Shown: positions 17,336 to 25,153, numbered from the stretch's first letter. The stretch: DNA of 64,000 nt from Sphingopyxis sp. (GCA_017745175.1 JAGHZY010000010.1:34414-98413), one strand, 5' to 3'. Notes: generated by a model not told the origin, from the sequence alone. Made by a program: numbers and translations.

Positions 17336-17839
17336 ATGCAGCAGTTTTCGAACCAAGAAATCGCCGAGCTGAAGTCGCGGGTCGACCAGATCCACGACCT
17401 GCTCGCCAGCCGCGGCGAGGAAGCGCCGGTCGCGCCCGTGCGCGCCATCGCTACTGCCCGCGGCGAGGCGGCGCCGAAATCGGAGCTGCTCGACCAGTTG
17501 TCGTTCAGCATCCAGATCCGGCGCATCCGCCGCACCCATTTCGGCACCGCCGAAATGTCGGGTCCCGTCTGGGACATGATGCTCGACCTGATGCTGGCGG
17601 CGGCGAACGAGCGCGTGCTCGGCGCCAGCGATCTCGCGACCGGCGCGGGGGTTCCGCTGTCGTCGGGTTTGCGCATGATCGCCGCGCTCGAACGCCTCGG
17701 CTTTGTGCACCGTTCGATCGACGAACGCGACCGCCGCCGCACCATCGTGCGCCTGACCGACTGCGGGATCGAACGCATGGTGAGCTATTTCGAAAAGATC
17801 GGCGGAATCCGGCAGGCGGTTCCACCGCTGGCGGCCTGA
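17336..17839 (+). CDS. MarR-like winged-helix protein
   Basis: 167 residues from ATG 17336 (GGGGGG upstream); an in-frame ATG at 17309 is an alternative. Seen: an N-terminal coiled/disordered segment (1-60), then a winged helix-turn-helix (about 80-155) with LGASDLATGAGVPLSSGLRM, IAALERLGFVHRSID and the wing ERDRRRTIVRLT, as in MarR regulators. The dimerisation helices are shorter than usual. It converges on fliA with a strong inverted repeat between them. Target unknown. Confidence 0.72.
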   Translation: MQQFSNQEIAELKSRVDQIHDLLASRGEEAPVAPVRAIATARGEAAPKSELLDQLSFSIQIRRIRRTHFGTAEMSGPVWDMMLDLMLAAANERVLGASDLATGAGVPLSSGLRMIAALERLGFVHRSIDERDRRRTIVRLTDCGIERMVSYFEKIGGIRQAVPPLAA

Positions 17840-17849
17840 CCCCCCGGAT

Positions 17850-17887
17850 CGGGTACGGCGCCGGCTTGGTCGCGCGCGCCGTACCCG
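17850..17887. terminator. Hairpin between convergent MarR-like gene and fliA
   Basis: Perfect 12-bp inverted repeat CGGGTACGGCGC ... GCGCCGTACCCG with a 14-nt loop, exactly in the 58-bp gap between converging genes. No T-run follows on either strand, so it may be a bidirectional structural terminator or a mere 3'-end stabiliser. Confidence 0.5.
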
Positions 17888-17897
17888 GTCGCGCGCC

Positions 17898-18644
17898 CTA
17901 GTCAGTCATTTCCTTCATCATGCGGTCGACCTTGATCATCGCGTCGCGCTTGATCTGGCAGATGCGCGCGGCGCTGACATCGAGCGTCAATCCGATCTCG
18001 TGCAGGTTGAGTTCCTCGAAGAAATAGAGCTGAAGCACCATCTGTTCGCGCTCGGACAGGCGGCCGACGCACTGGCGCAGCGCACCCATCAGATCCTCCT
18101 GCTCGCAGCGCTCGTCGGCGCCGGTATCCTCGTCTGCGGCAAGGAAGGCGCCGATTTCGGTGAGTTCGTCGAGCGAGGTCGAGCGGCCGTGTGTCGCGTT
18201 GCGCTCGAGCGCAAAATAATCCTCTGCCGACATGTCGAACGCGACCGCCATTTCGGCCGAGGTCGGCGCGCGCATCAGCTGCTGTTCGAGCGCGGCGCGC
18301 ATCGCGTGGATCCGCTTCGCCGCGACCATCGCCGAACGACCGACGTCGGCCTCGCGGCGCAGCTGGTCGATCATCGCGCCACGGATGCGCGTCGAGGCAT
18401 AGGTGGCAAAGGCGAAACCGCGTTCTTCATAATGGCGGCTGGCCTCGATCAGCGCGATCAGCCCGGTCTGGATCAGGTCGTCGAGCTCGCTCGTCCGCGA
18501 TACGCGCGAAAAGACCTGCCATGCGATCTTGCGGACCAGCGGCGCATGTTCCTCGACCAGTGTCTCGACGCTTTCGCCATAGCCGTGCGCACGCGGCGCG
18601 CGGCCGCCGCTCGCGGCAAAATGCTCGGCGGGCTCAATTCTCAT
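17898..18644 (-). CDS. fliA: Flagellar sigma factor FliA (sigma28)
   Basis: 248 residues. Directs RNA polymerase to late flagellar genes and is held inactive by FlgM. Seen: region 2 (DDLIQTGLIALIEASRHYEE, FATYASTRIRGAMIDQLRR), region 3 (about 105-150) and region 4 with its HTH (LSEREQMVLQLYFFEELNLH, ISAARICQIKR-type ending). It is the last gene of an operon after the transglycosylase and flhA, overlapping flhA by 11 bp. Because that operon has a sigma54-type promoter, FliA is itself made under the first regulatory tier, and four FliA-like promoters occur in this island. Confidence 0.95.
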   Translation of the reverse strand: MRIEPAEHFAASGGRAPRAHGYGESVETLVEEHAPLVRKIAWQVFSRVSRTSELDDLIQTGLIALIEASRHYEERGFAFATYASTRIRGAMIDQLRREADVGRSAMVAAKRIHAMRAALEQQLMRAPTSAEMAVAFDMSAEDYFALERNATHGRSTSLDELTEIGAFLAADEDTGADERCEQEDLMGALRQCVGRLSEREQMVLQLYFFEELNLHEIGLTLDVSAARICQIKRDAMIKVDRMMKEMTD

Positions 18645-20757
18645 GCGGTTGGTCCTCCATATGGGCGTCGGGCCCGGACGCGAGGCGCGGCACTTCGGCG
18701 CCGATCGTCGCGACGATTTCGGTCTGCTTGGTCGCCGGAATCTCGAGATAGGAGATGACGGCGACGTCGGGGAATGTGGCGCGCACGAGGCGCGAGAGGG
18801 CCGAGCGGCAGATCGGCGACGCGACGAGCGCGAAGCTGCGCGTCTGGAGCAGCAGCGGTTCGACCGCCTGACCGACCTGTTCGATGATCGTCATCGCCAT
18901 ACCGTGCTCGAACGGCCATTCGGCGGCCGGGTTGGCGCGCACCGCCTGGTTGAGCAGCACCTCGACCTCGGGGCTGAAGGTGACGACGGGCAGCGGCATC
19001 CGGCTCGGCACGATGGTCTGGACGATCAGCGCGCCGATGCGCTGGCGCACCGCTTCGACAAGATCGATCTCGCCGAGCTGCTGGCTTGCGAGCGCGACCA
19101 TCGCCTCAGCGATCTTGCGGAAATCGCGGAGCGGCACGCGCTCGATCAGCAGCGATTTGCAGAGACTCGCGACGCGCGGCAGCGAATAGCCCTGCGGGCT
19201 GAGATTCTGTGCGAGCTGCGGATAATGCGTCTTGAGATTGTCGAGCAGTGCCTGCGCATCGTCGATGCCGAACAGTTCGGCGGCCGAGCCGACGATGCTG
19301 TTGTTGAGGTGCGTCGCGACGACGGTGGCGGGATCGACGACGGTGTAGCCCGCGGCGATCGCGTCATTCTGCATCGCCTTCGGGATCCACAGCGCGTCGA
19401 GGCCGAAGGTCGGATCCTTGCACGGGCGCCCCGTAACCTTGGTAACGAGGTCGCCCGAATCGAGCGCGAGCATTTCGTTCGGGAAGACCTCGTCCTCGCC
19501 GACGATGACCCCGGCGACCGAGATGCGATAGACGTTGCCCGGGAGCGACAGGTCGTCGGTGACCTTCACCGGCGGAACGACGAAGCCGAGTTCCTTCGAC
19601 AGCTGGCGGCGGATGCCGGTGATGCGCGTCATCAGCGGCGAACCCTTGCGTTCGTCGACGAGGGTGACGAGCGCATAGCCGATCTCGAGCTGGCACGCGC
19701 TCGCGTCGCTGACGTCGGCCCATTCGATATGCGACGGGTCGGGCGCGGGGGCGGCGGGCTCGGGAAGATCGGCGATTGCGGCCTCGGCGCGGCGGAGCTG
19801 CCAGCCGATGCCGAAGGCGAGCGCGGCGGCGGGCAGGATCAGCATCTGCGGCATCGCGGGAACGAGGCCGAGGATGAAGAGGATGCCGCCGACCGCCATC
19901 CAGATGGCGGGCGAGGAAAACTGGCTGCCGATCTGGCCGCTGAGGTCGAAGGGCGAGGAGACGCGGGTGACGATCGCGGCGGCGGCGATCGAGAGCAGGA
20001 GCGCCGGGATCTGTGCAACGAGCGCGTCGCCGATCGCGAGCGTGATATAGGTGCTGCCGGCTTCGGAGAGGCTGAGGCCATGACTGAAGATGCCGAGGAT
20101 GAGGCCGCCGACGATGTTGACGAACAGGATCAGCAGGCCCGCGACCGCGTCGCCCTTCACGAATTTCGAGGCGCCGTCCATCGAGCCGTAGAAATCGGCC
20201 TCGGTACCGACCTCGACGCGGCGCGCCTTGGCCTCTTCGGGAGTCAGCAGTCCGGCGTTGAGATCGGCGTCGATCGCCATCTGCTTGCCGGGGAGGGCGT
20301 CGAGGGTGAAGCGGGCCGACACTTCGGACACGCGTCCCGCACCCTTGGTGATCACGATCAGGTTGATGATCATCAGCACGACGAAGACGAACAGGCCGAC
20401 GACATAGTCGCCGCCGATCAGCACTTGGCCGAACGCCTCGATGACATGGCCCGCCGACGCGGTGCCTTCATGCCCGTGGACGAGCACGACGCGCGTTGAC
20501 GCGACGTTCAATGCGAGGCGGAACAAGGTCGCGAGAAGGAGCACGGTCGGGAAGGCCGAGAAGTCGAGTGGTTTCGACGCCTGCAACGCGACCATCAGGA
20601 TCAGCAGGCTGATCATGATGTTCGCGACGAAGCTGATGTCGAGGATCAGCGGCGAGACCGGGATCACCATCAGCGCGACGAGGATCAGCATCCCCGCCGG
20701 CAGCGCCGAGACGCCGGCGAAGCGCGTGACATTGCGGAGGTTGAAGCCGCCGGTCAT
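18634..20757 (-). CDS. flhA: Flagellar export gate protein FlhA
   Basis: 707 residues, normal family length. Inner-membrane component of the flagellar type III export gate; its cytoplasmic domain docks chaperone-substrate pairs. Seen: N-terminal eight-helix membrane domain (about 1-330) including the conserved cytoplasmic FHIPEP-type loop region with RVSEVSARFTLDALPGKQMA, then the C-terminal cytoplasmic domain with the YTVVDPATVVATHL stretch. ATG 20757 follows GGGAGG and overlaps the transglycosylase stop by 4 bp; the open frame upstream of it is a shadow. Confidence 0.96.
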   Translation of the reverse strand: MTGGFNLRNVTRFAGVSALPAGMLILVALMVIPVSPLILDISFVANIMISLLILMVALQASKPLDFSAFPTVLLLATLFRLALNVASTRVVLVHGHEGTASAGHVIEAFGQVLIGGDYVVGLFVFVVLMIINLIVITKGAGRVSEVSARFTLDALPGKQMAIDADLNAGLLTPEEAKARRVEVGTEADFYGSMDGASKFVKGDAVAGLLILFVNIVGGLILGIFSHGLSLSEAGSTYITLAIGDALVAQIPALLLSIAAAAIVTRVSSPFDLSGQIGSQFSSPAIWMAVGGILFILGLVPAMPQMLILPAAALAFGIGWQLRRAEAAIADLPEPAAPAPDPSHIEWADVSDASACQLEIGYALVTLVDERKGSPLMTRITGIRRQLSKELGFVVPPVKVTDDLSLPGNVYRISVAGVIVGEDEVFPNEMLALDSGDLVTKVTGRPCKDPTFGLDALWIPKAMQNDAIAAGYTVVDPATVVATHLNNSIVGSAAELFGIDDAQALLDNLKTHYPQLAQNLSPQGYSLPRVASLCKSLLIERVPLRDFRKIAEAMVALASQQLGEIDLVEAVRQRIGALIVQTIVPSRMPLPVVTFSPEVEVLLNQAVRANPAAEWPFEHGMAMTIIEQVGQAVEPLLLQTRSFALVASPICRSALSRLVRATFPDVAVISYLEIPATKQTEIVATIGAEVPRLASGPDAHMEDQPHEN

Positions 20758-21581
20758 GCCGCGCCTCCCGAAAGCGACGCGAGCCGCCGGTAGGCATCGG
20801 CGGCAAAGCCCATCGAGAGCTTTTTGGGCATGGGCTGGATATCCATCATCTGGAGCGGCGGACGGCCGCCGCCGTTGGCTGCAAGCCCGCTCGAACTGCT
20901 CGCCTGCGCGTGCCAGCCCGAGGGAGCGAAGGGCTTCATATTTTCGATCTTGCCGCCGTCCTCGAGCTTTGCGCGAAAGCGTTCGCGGATCTCGGCTAGG
21001 CTGCGCATGCTGCCGTCGGCGGCATAAAAGACCGACCGATTCGCGGCCGCGGCTTCGGGCATCATCGCTGCGCCCGGCTGATCGGGATTGGCCTCGAGCG
21101 CCGTCAGGAACTTGGCGGCGCCGCCGCTGCCGAGGAAATGGGCGAGATAGAGATCGACGGGTTCGGCGGCGCGGCCGATCCGGCTTTCGAGATAGGCGCG
21201 ATTGTCGCCGGTCAGCGCCGCGGCCATGTTCGACGCGGCGGTCGGGTCGTCGCGCAGGTCGAGGATCTGCTGGCGGAGGACCGGATCGGCGACCGTCAGC
21301 CGGCCCGACGCGTCGCGGCCGATGGCATCGGCCGCCCAGGCGAGACCGTGGTTCGCGCCATGGCGGTCGAGCGTTGCCAGCCATGTCTGCTTGGTGAACT
21401 GGTAGAGGCCGCGTGCCGACGAGGTCGGGGCCCTGGCATTCGGATCATAGCCGCTTTCGACGCGCGCCACGTCGAAGAGATAATCGAAATCGATTCCCGA
21501 GCGCGCCGACGCATTCTGCACCGCATCGAGCACGGGTGCGGCGATACGCGAAGCGCCCTGGGGATTGTTGATTGCGTTCAT
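20754..21581 (-). CDS. Flagellar lytic transglycosylase (SltF-like), no Sec signal
   Basis: 275 residues. Seen: a lytic transglycosylase (SLT-type) domain in the N-terminal half with catalytic Glu42 in ARVESGYD and the SARGLYQFTKQTW motif, followed by a C-terminal region (about 160-275) ending in Met/Gly-rich sequence. The N-terminus (MNAINNPQGASRIAAPV) is not a signal peptide. Known: rod passage through peptidoglycan needs a muramidase, fused to FlgJ in enterobacteria and separate in many alphaproteobacteria. The FlgJ here is the short rod-binding form, so this protein supplies the missing activity (inference), perhaps exported by the flagellar apparatus. First gene of the flhA-fliA operon behind a sigma54 promoter. 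Confidence 0.88.
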   Translation of the reverse strand: MNAINNPQGASRIAAPVLDAVQNASARSGIDFDYLFDVARVESGYDPNARAPTSSARGLYQFTKQTWLATLDRHGANHGLAWAADAIGRDASGRLTVADPVLRQQILDLRDDPTAASNMAAALTGDNRAYLESRIGRAAEPVDLYLAHFLGSGGAAKFLTALEANPDQPGAAMMPEAAAANRSVFYAADGSMRSLAEIRERFRAKLEDGGKIENMKPFAPSGWHAQASSSSGLAANGGGRPPLQMMDIQPMPKKLSMGFAADAYRRLASLSGGAA

Positions 21582-21613
21582 GGCTTTTGGTTCCGCTTGT
21601 TCGGCAGACCAAA

Positions 21614-21629
21614 AGCAATCATCGTGCCA
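21614..21629 (-). promoter_or_regulatory. Sigma54-type promoter of the transglycosylase-flhA-fliA operon
   Basis: Minus-strand TGGCACGATGATTGCT matches the -24/-12 consensus TGGCAC-N5-TTGC exactly, with 10 bp between GG and GC, 33 bp from the start codon. Just upstream (21631-21650) lies a tandem decamer, TTTCCGGAAA then TCTCCGGAAA, which could bind an activator. Confidence 0.85.
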
Positions 21630-21661
21630 TTTTCCGGAAATCTCCGGAAACTATATGGTTA

Positions 21662-21970
21662 TCAGTAGCTTAAAGCCGCTCCGCGTGGGCGCGTGCCGCG
21701 GATTTCGTGGCTCTTGTCAATCCTCTGACGTGTCCAGTTCTTCAATATGTTGACGCGGACCGCCGCCGCTTCGAGCTGGCTCAGCGTCTGCCCGATCAGC
21801 GCGCGCGCGCGATGCTCGCTGCCGGCGGGGATCGCGGCGCCGCGAAACAGGATCACCGCGGTCGCCAGTGCTTCGGTCGCCGCGATGATCGCGCCGGCGT
21901 CGTGCCCGTCGAGCGCGCCGACCAATGCGTTGAGCCGCGACTGTACGTCTTCCATTTGCGCCTGCATCAT
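21662..21970 (-). CDS. FlgN-like flagellar chaperone (tentative)
   Basis: 102 residues, all-helical (VQSRLNALVGALDGHDAGAI, then LGQTLSQLEAAAVRVNILKNW-type helix near the end). Position directly after flgM, overlapping it by 4 bp, is the usual place of flgN, whose product chaperones FlgK and FlgL. Sequence similarity to FlgN is not obvious by eye, so the name rests mainly on size, helicity and neighbourhood. Confidence 0.6.
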   Translation of the reverse strand: MMQAQMEDVQSRLNALVGALDGHDAGAIIAATEALATAVILFRGAAIPAGSEHRARALIGQTLSQLEAAAVRVNILKNWTRQRIDKSHEIRGTRPRGAALSY

Positions 21971-22266
21971 TCGGCCCCGCGGCCGTGGAAGTCGAGCATC
22001 GCGCCGGCGATGATCGCGGGGTGGACGCCATAGCTGCCGCTCGCAATTGCGGTGCGCAGCGCCGCGACGCGCGCGACATCGACCGGGGGCGCCTGTTCGG
22101 CGAGGCTCCCGGCGAGGCGGGTCAGCTTCGCCGTCGGCAGATTTTCCTGTGCCGGCCGAAGCTGCACCGGCGCGCGCATCGATACGACGGCTTCGCCGGC
22201 GACCCTGCGCAACGGGCCGGTGCGGCCGACGCCGCCGACTGGTCCGATCTTGCTGTCACCCGACAT
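21967..22266 (-). CDS. flgM: Anti-sigma28 factor FlgM
   Basis: 99 residues from ATG 22266, which follows GGAGG by 6 nt; the in-frame ATG 22278 overlaps that ribosome site and is less likely. Seen: a flexible N-terminal half and a C-terminal helical part with DVARVAALRTAIASGSYGVH and PAIIAGAMLDF, the FliA-binding signature of FlgM. Known: FlgM blocks FliA until exported through the finished hook-basal body. A FliA-like promoter upstream (22320-22346) would give the usual negative feedback. Confidence 0.9.
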   Translation of the reverse strand: MSGDSKIGPVGGVGRTGPLRRVAGEAVVSMRAPVQLRPAQENLPTAKLTRLAGSLAEQAPPVDVARVAALRTAIASGSYGVHPAIIAGAMLDFHGRGAE

Positions 22267-22319
22267 AAAAGCCTCCATCCGGTGCCGTCAGAAAAGTGAC
22301 GACGCGGTTCACGAAAGCT

Positions 22320-22346
22320 TTAACGGATGGTGGATGCGGGCATTAA
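22320..22346 (-). promoter_or_regulatory. FliA (sigma28)-type promoter of flgM
   Basis: Minus-strand TTAATGCC-N11-TCCGTTAA, 54 bp before the flgM start and just after the flgA terminator. It shares spacing and most positions with three other sites in the island (before motA, fliD and fliC). Confidence 0.65.
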
Positions 22347-22359
22347 GGCGACCGGTCGC

Positions 22360-22413
22360 AAAAAAACAAAAGAAAGGCCCGGCGCCGTCGGAAAGCCGAC
22401 AGCCCGGGCCCGG
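22360..22413 (-). terminator. Rho-independent terminator after flgA
   Basis: Minus-strand stem with outer arms GGCCCGG / CCGGGCC and inner CTGTCGG / CCGACGG, then a T-rich tail TTTCTTTTGTTTTTTT. It lies 22 bp past the flgA stop and separates flgA from the flgM promoter. Confidence 0.85.
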
Positions 22414-22435
22414 TGGGAGGGTCGTGAAGTGAAAA

Positions 22436-22945
22436 TCAGTCTTGCAGGATCGCGCGGCCCGGGCCGGTCACGGTAGCGCTGAGCGTCGATCGGGCGTCGC
22501 TGCCCTTGAGCGCGATCGTCTCGCCGACGCGGCCGTCCTGCGTCGCGACCGCGGCATAGCTGATCGCATAGCTGTCGGTCTCGATCGTCACGCGGACATT
22601 GTCGCCGCGGCGGATAACGGGGGCGCTTGCCGCGGGGCGGGTGAAGCCCGGGGCGGCGGGCGCCGCGACGGCCGGGCCGGTCATCGGAACCCGCAGGCGC
22701 CAGCCGAGCGCGGCGCAGCGCACGGCGAGCGTCTGGGCGTCGATTGCAGTCACCGAGGCCTGTTCGGGGCAGCGCGCGAGCCTGATGCGGCGATCGATCG
22801 GGGTGGCGGTGCGGCCGAGCGCGCTTGCGACCGTCGCGGTCAGCATGTCGATCGTCTGCCAGTCCTCGGTCGCCTGCTGGGCGGGCGCCGCGACCGGTGC
22901 GGCGATCGCGCATGCGGCGAGGCCTGCGAGAGTTTTGCGGGACAA
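22436..22945 (-). CDS. flgA: Flagellar P-ring assembly chaperone FlgA
   Basis: 169 residues from TTG 22945. Periplasmic chaperone for P-ring formation by FlgI. Seen: a Sec signal peptide (SRKTLAGLAACAIAAPVAAP) and a C-terminal SAF-like domain with VIRRGDNVRVTIETDSYAIS and GRVGETIALKG. The start is decided by the ribosome site: GAAGGAG lies 7 nt before the TTG, whereas the in-frame ATG 22966 has none. Expressed from its own sigma54 promoter, divergent from flgB. Confidence 0.9.
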   Translation of the reverse strand: MSRKTLAGLAACAIAAPVAAPAQQATEDWQTIDMLTATVASALGRTATPIDRRIRLARCPEQASVTAIDAQTLAVRCAALGWRLRVPMTGPAVAAPAAPGFTRPAASAPVIRRGDNVRVTIETDSYAISYAAVATQDGRVGETIALKGSDARSTLSATVTGPGRAILQD

Positions 22946-22984
22946 GGTCGGTCTCCTTCGGTCCATTCGGGTCGTCCGGTAGTT

Positions 22985-23001
22985 TGCAGGAAGCGTGCCA
23001 G
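22985..23001 (-). promoter_or_regulatory. Sigma54-type promoter of flgA
   Basis: Minus-strand CTGGCACGCTTCCTGCA: GG and GC 10 bp apart, one mismatch to the -12 TTGC (CTGC). It lies 40 bp upstream of the flgA TTG start and back-to-back with the flgB promoter. Confidence 0.75.
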
Positions 23002-23109
23002 TCGCGCTTTGGTGCGCCCTTTGCGGCGCGTCGTCAGATTTTTGACTCGACTGTCGGGTGCTCGCGCCATTCTTGCATGAAATATATGAAAATATAGGGA
23101 AAAATACTT

Positions 23110-23126
23110 TTGGCACGGGCATTGCA
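23110..23126 (+). promoter_or_regulatory. Sigma54-type promoter of the flgBCDEFGHIJKL operon
   Basis: TTGGCACGGGCATTGCA, a full match to TGGCAC-N5-TTGC with GG-N10-GC spacing, 95 bp upstream of flgB. Upstream DNA is AT-rich (ATATATGAAAATATAGGG), as expected for the bendable, IHF-type stretch between enhancer and sigma54 promoter. Confidence 0.88.
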
Positions 23127-23220
23127 TAATGCCTTGGTGCTTTTCCGCGCGTCCGTGCCACCTGGCCGGATGGCGGCAAGCGAAGGCCCGCCGCCGGATG
23201 GCGGCAATCGAAGGAACGTG

Positions 23221-23562
23221 ATGATGGCATCCGAGAAACTCTTTGGCCTGCATGCGACCGCGCTCCAGCTGCGCAGCCAGCGCATGATGATGCTCGCGTC
23301 GAACATCGCGAACGCCGCGACGCCGAATTACAAGGCGCGCGACCTCGATTTCGCCAAGGCGCTCGACCTCGCACAGCAGGGCGGCTCGACCGACGGCGCG
23401 ATTTCGTACCGTGTCCCGGTGCAGGCGTCGCTCGACGGCAACACCGTCGAGATGGCGACCGAGCAGACCGCCTATGCCGAAAACGCGCTCGCCTATCGCT
23501 CGAGCCTCTCGTTTCTCACCGGGCGCATCAACACGCTGACCCGCGCGATCAAGGGCGAATGA
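23221..23562 (+). CDS. flgB: Proximal rod protein FlgB
   Basis: 113 residues, with AAGGA 6 nt before tandem ATGs (23221/23224). Rod subunit next to the MS ring. Seen: the N-terminal rod motif LRSQRMMMLASNIANAATPN and a C-terminal helix (LSFLTGRINTLTRAIKG). First gene of the 11-gene rod-hook operon; overlaps flgC by 4 bp. Confidence 0.95.
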   Translation: MMASEKLFGLHATALQLRSQRMMMLASNIANAATPNYKARDLDFAKALDLAQQGGSTDGAISYRVPVQASLDGNTVEMATEQTAYAENALAYRSSLSFLTGRINTLTRAIKGE

Positions 23563-23969
23563 CGATGAACGGCAATTTCTCCGTCTTCGACATCAGCGGC
23601 CGCGCGATGTCGGCGCAGCTCGTCCGGCTCAACACCACCGCGTCGAACCTCGCCAATGCGGGCACGGTCGCGGGCAGCGAGGCGGGGGCGTTTCGTTCGC
23701 TCAAGCCCGTCTTTCGCACCGTGATGGACGCGTCCGGCCGCGCGACGGTCCAGATCGACCAGGTCACAACCTCGAAAATGGCGCCCTCGAAGCGCCACGA
23801 TCCGTCGAATCCATTGGCCGATGCCGACGGCAATGTCTGGGAAGCCGCGGTCGATAGCGCCGCCGAGCTGGTCGAGATGGTCGAGACCGCGCGCCAGTAT
23901 CAGAACAACGTCCAGGTCCTCGAAACCGCGAAGGGCCTGATCAACGAAACTCTCAGGATGGGACAGTAA
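23559..23969 (+). CDS. flgC: Proximal rod protein FlgC
   Basis: 136 residues. Rod subunit distal to FlgB. Seen: N-terminal LVRLNTTASNLANAGTVAGS and the C-terminal family block SAAELVEMVETARQYQNNVQ, VLETAKGLINETLRMGQ. Overlaps flgB by ATGA; a second ATG at 23565 is possible. Confidence 0.95.
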   Translation: MTMNGNFSVFDISGRAMSAQLVRLNTTASNLANAGTVAGSEAGAFRSLKPVFRTVMDASGRATVQIDQVTTSKMAPSKRHDPSNPLADADGNVWEAAVDSAAELVEMVETARQYQNNVQVLETAKGLINETLRMGQ

Positions 23970-23970
23970 G

Positions 23971-24261
23971 ATGAGCGTCAACAGCATCACCAGCAACAAC
24001 CCCCCCGTGTTCCAGCCCAAGGGCGGCAAGCAGATGGATCAGAACGACTTCATGCGCCTGATGACCGCGCAGCTGTCGCAGCAGGATCCGTTCAACCCGG
24101 TCGATAACCAGCAGATGGTGGCGCAGATGGCGCAATTCTCGAGCCTCGCCGGGATCAGCGAGACGAACACCGTGCTCGCGAAGATTTCGGAGCAGCTCAC
24201 GGCGCAGACCCAGCTGCTCAAGGACATCAAGGCCGCCACGCCGACGCCGCCCACCACTTAA
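23971..24261 (+). CDS. flgD: Hook-capping protein FlgD, short form (N-terminal domain only)
   Basis: 96 residues against roughly 220-240 in enterobacteria. Scaffold that caps the growing hook. Seen: the conserved N-terminal block (MDQNDFMRLMTAQLSQQDP, then NPVDNQQMVAQMAQFSSLAG, then ISETNTVL), followed by a short helix and a TPTPP tail, then a stop. The Ig-like and Tudor-like C-terminal domains are absent, and the downstream DNA to flgE (29 bp) has no room for them, so this is a genuinely short protein and not a frameshift. Confidence 0.9.
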   Translation: MSVNSITSNNPPVFQPKGGKQMDQNDFMRLMTAQLSQQDPFNPVDNQQMVAQMAQFSSLAGISETNTVLAKISEQLTAQTQLLKDIKAATPTPPTT

Positions 24262-24290
24262 GCTCCCCATCATTCAGGAAGGATAAGTCC

Positions 24291-25118
24291 ATGTCATTCT
24301 ATACTTCGCTCTCGGGCCTCAAGGGCGCGCAGACCGACATGTCGGTCATCTCGAACAATATCGCGAACGCCGGCGCGATCGGCTTCAAGCGCAGCAAGGC
24401 GCAGTTCGGCGATATCTTTGCTTCGTCGCCGACGCAGTCGACCAAGATGATCGCGGGCCAGGGCACGCGCCTCAACGGCATCACCCAGCAGTTCACGCAG
24501 GGGTCGTACGAAGCGAGCGAAAAGACGCTCGACCTCGCGATCGTCGGCGAAGGCATGTTCATCGTGAAGGGCGAACCGCCGCGTGAAGCCATCTCCTACA
24601 CGCGCAACGGCTCGTTCGAACCGACTCCTGACCGCTATGTCATCGATTCGACGGGTGCGAAGCTGCAGCTGCTGCCGATCGACGCGAACGGCAATGTCAC
24701 CAACAACACGCTCGCCGGCGCCTTCGACCTCCGCCTGCCCACGGGTGCGCCGAGCGACCCGACCTCGGGGCTGGTCAACGTCACGATCGGCCTCGACGGC
24801 CTCGTCACCGCAACCTTTGCCAACGGCGAAGACCAGCAGCTCGGCAAGGTCGCGATGGCGACCTTCCCGACGATGTCGGGCCTGCGCCCGACCGGCGATG
24901 CCCACTGGCAGTCGACGGGCGAAAGCGGTCCGCCGACGATCGACGCCGCGACCAACGGCCCGATGGGCGCGGTCCGCTCGGGCGCGCTCGAGCGCTCGAA
25001 CGTCGATATCACCGAGGAACTGGTGATGCTGATGTCGGCGCAGCGCAATTTCCAGGCGAATGCCAAGGCGATCGAGGGCGCGTCGCAGCTGACCCAGACG
25101 ATTATCGGCATGCGCTGA
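24291..25118 (+). CDS. flgE: Flagellar hook protein FlgE, minimal form
   Basis: 275 residues against about 400 in Salmonella. Polymerises into the hook. Seen: N-terminal LSGLKGAQTDMSVISNNIAN and C-terminal ELVMLMSAQRNFQANAKAIE, which are the D0/D1 rod-like helices, with the core FlgE_D2-like portion reduced (about 80-205). Gene order flgD-flgE-flgF supports the assignment over FlgF/FlgG. GAAGGA about 10 nt before the ATG. Confidence 0.9.
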   Translation: MSFYTSLSGLKGAQTDMSVISNNIANAGAIGFKRSKAQFGDIFASSPTQSTKMIAGQGTRLNGITQQFTQGSYEASEKTLDLAIVGEGMFIVKGEPPREAISYTRNGSFEPTPDRYVIDSTGAKLQLLPIDANGNVTNNTLAGAFDLRLPTGAPSDPTSGLVNVTIGLDGLVTATFANGEDQQLGKVAMATFPTMSGLRPTGDAHWQSTGESGPPTIDAATNGPMGAVRSGALERSNVDITEELVMLMSAQRNFQANAKAIEGASQLTQTIIGMR

Positions 25119-25153
25119 CGCACCGCTGATCGCCGCTTGCCGGGAGCTACCGC

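Noticed and set aside
18643..20499. 618-codon plus-strand frame opposite flhA
   Set aside because: Antisense shadow of FlhA codons, rich in Arg, Asp and His with no recognisable fold; flhA itself is complete on the other strand.
22946..22966. ATG 22966 as the flgA start
   Set aside because: No ribosome site precedes it, whereas TTG 22945 has GAAGGAG at the right distance and begins directly with a signal peptide.
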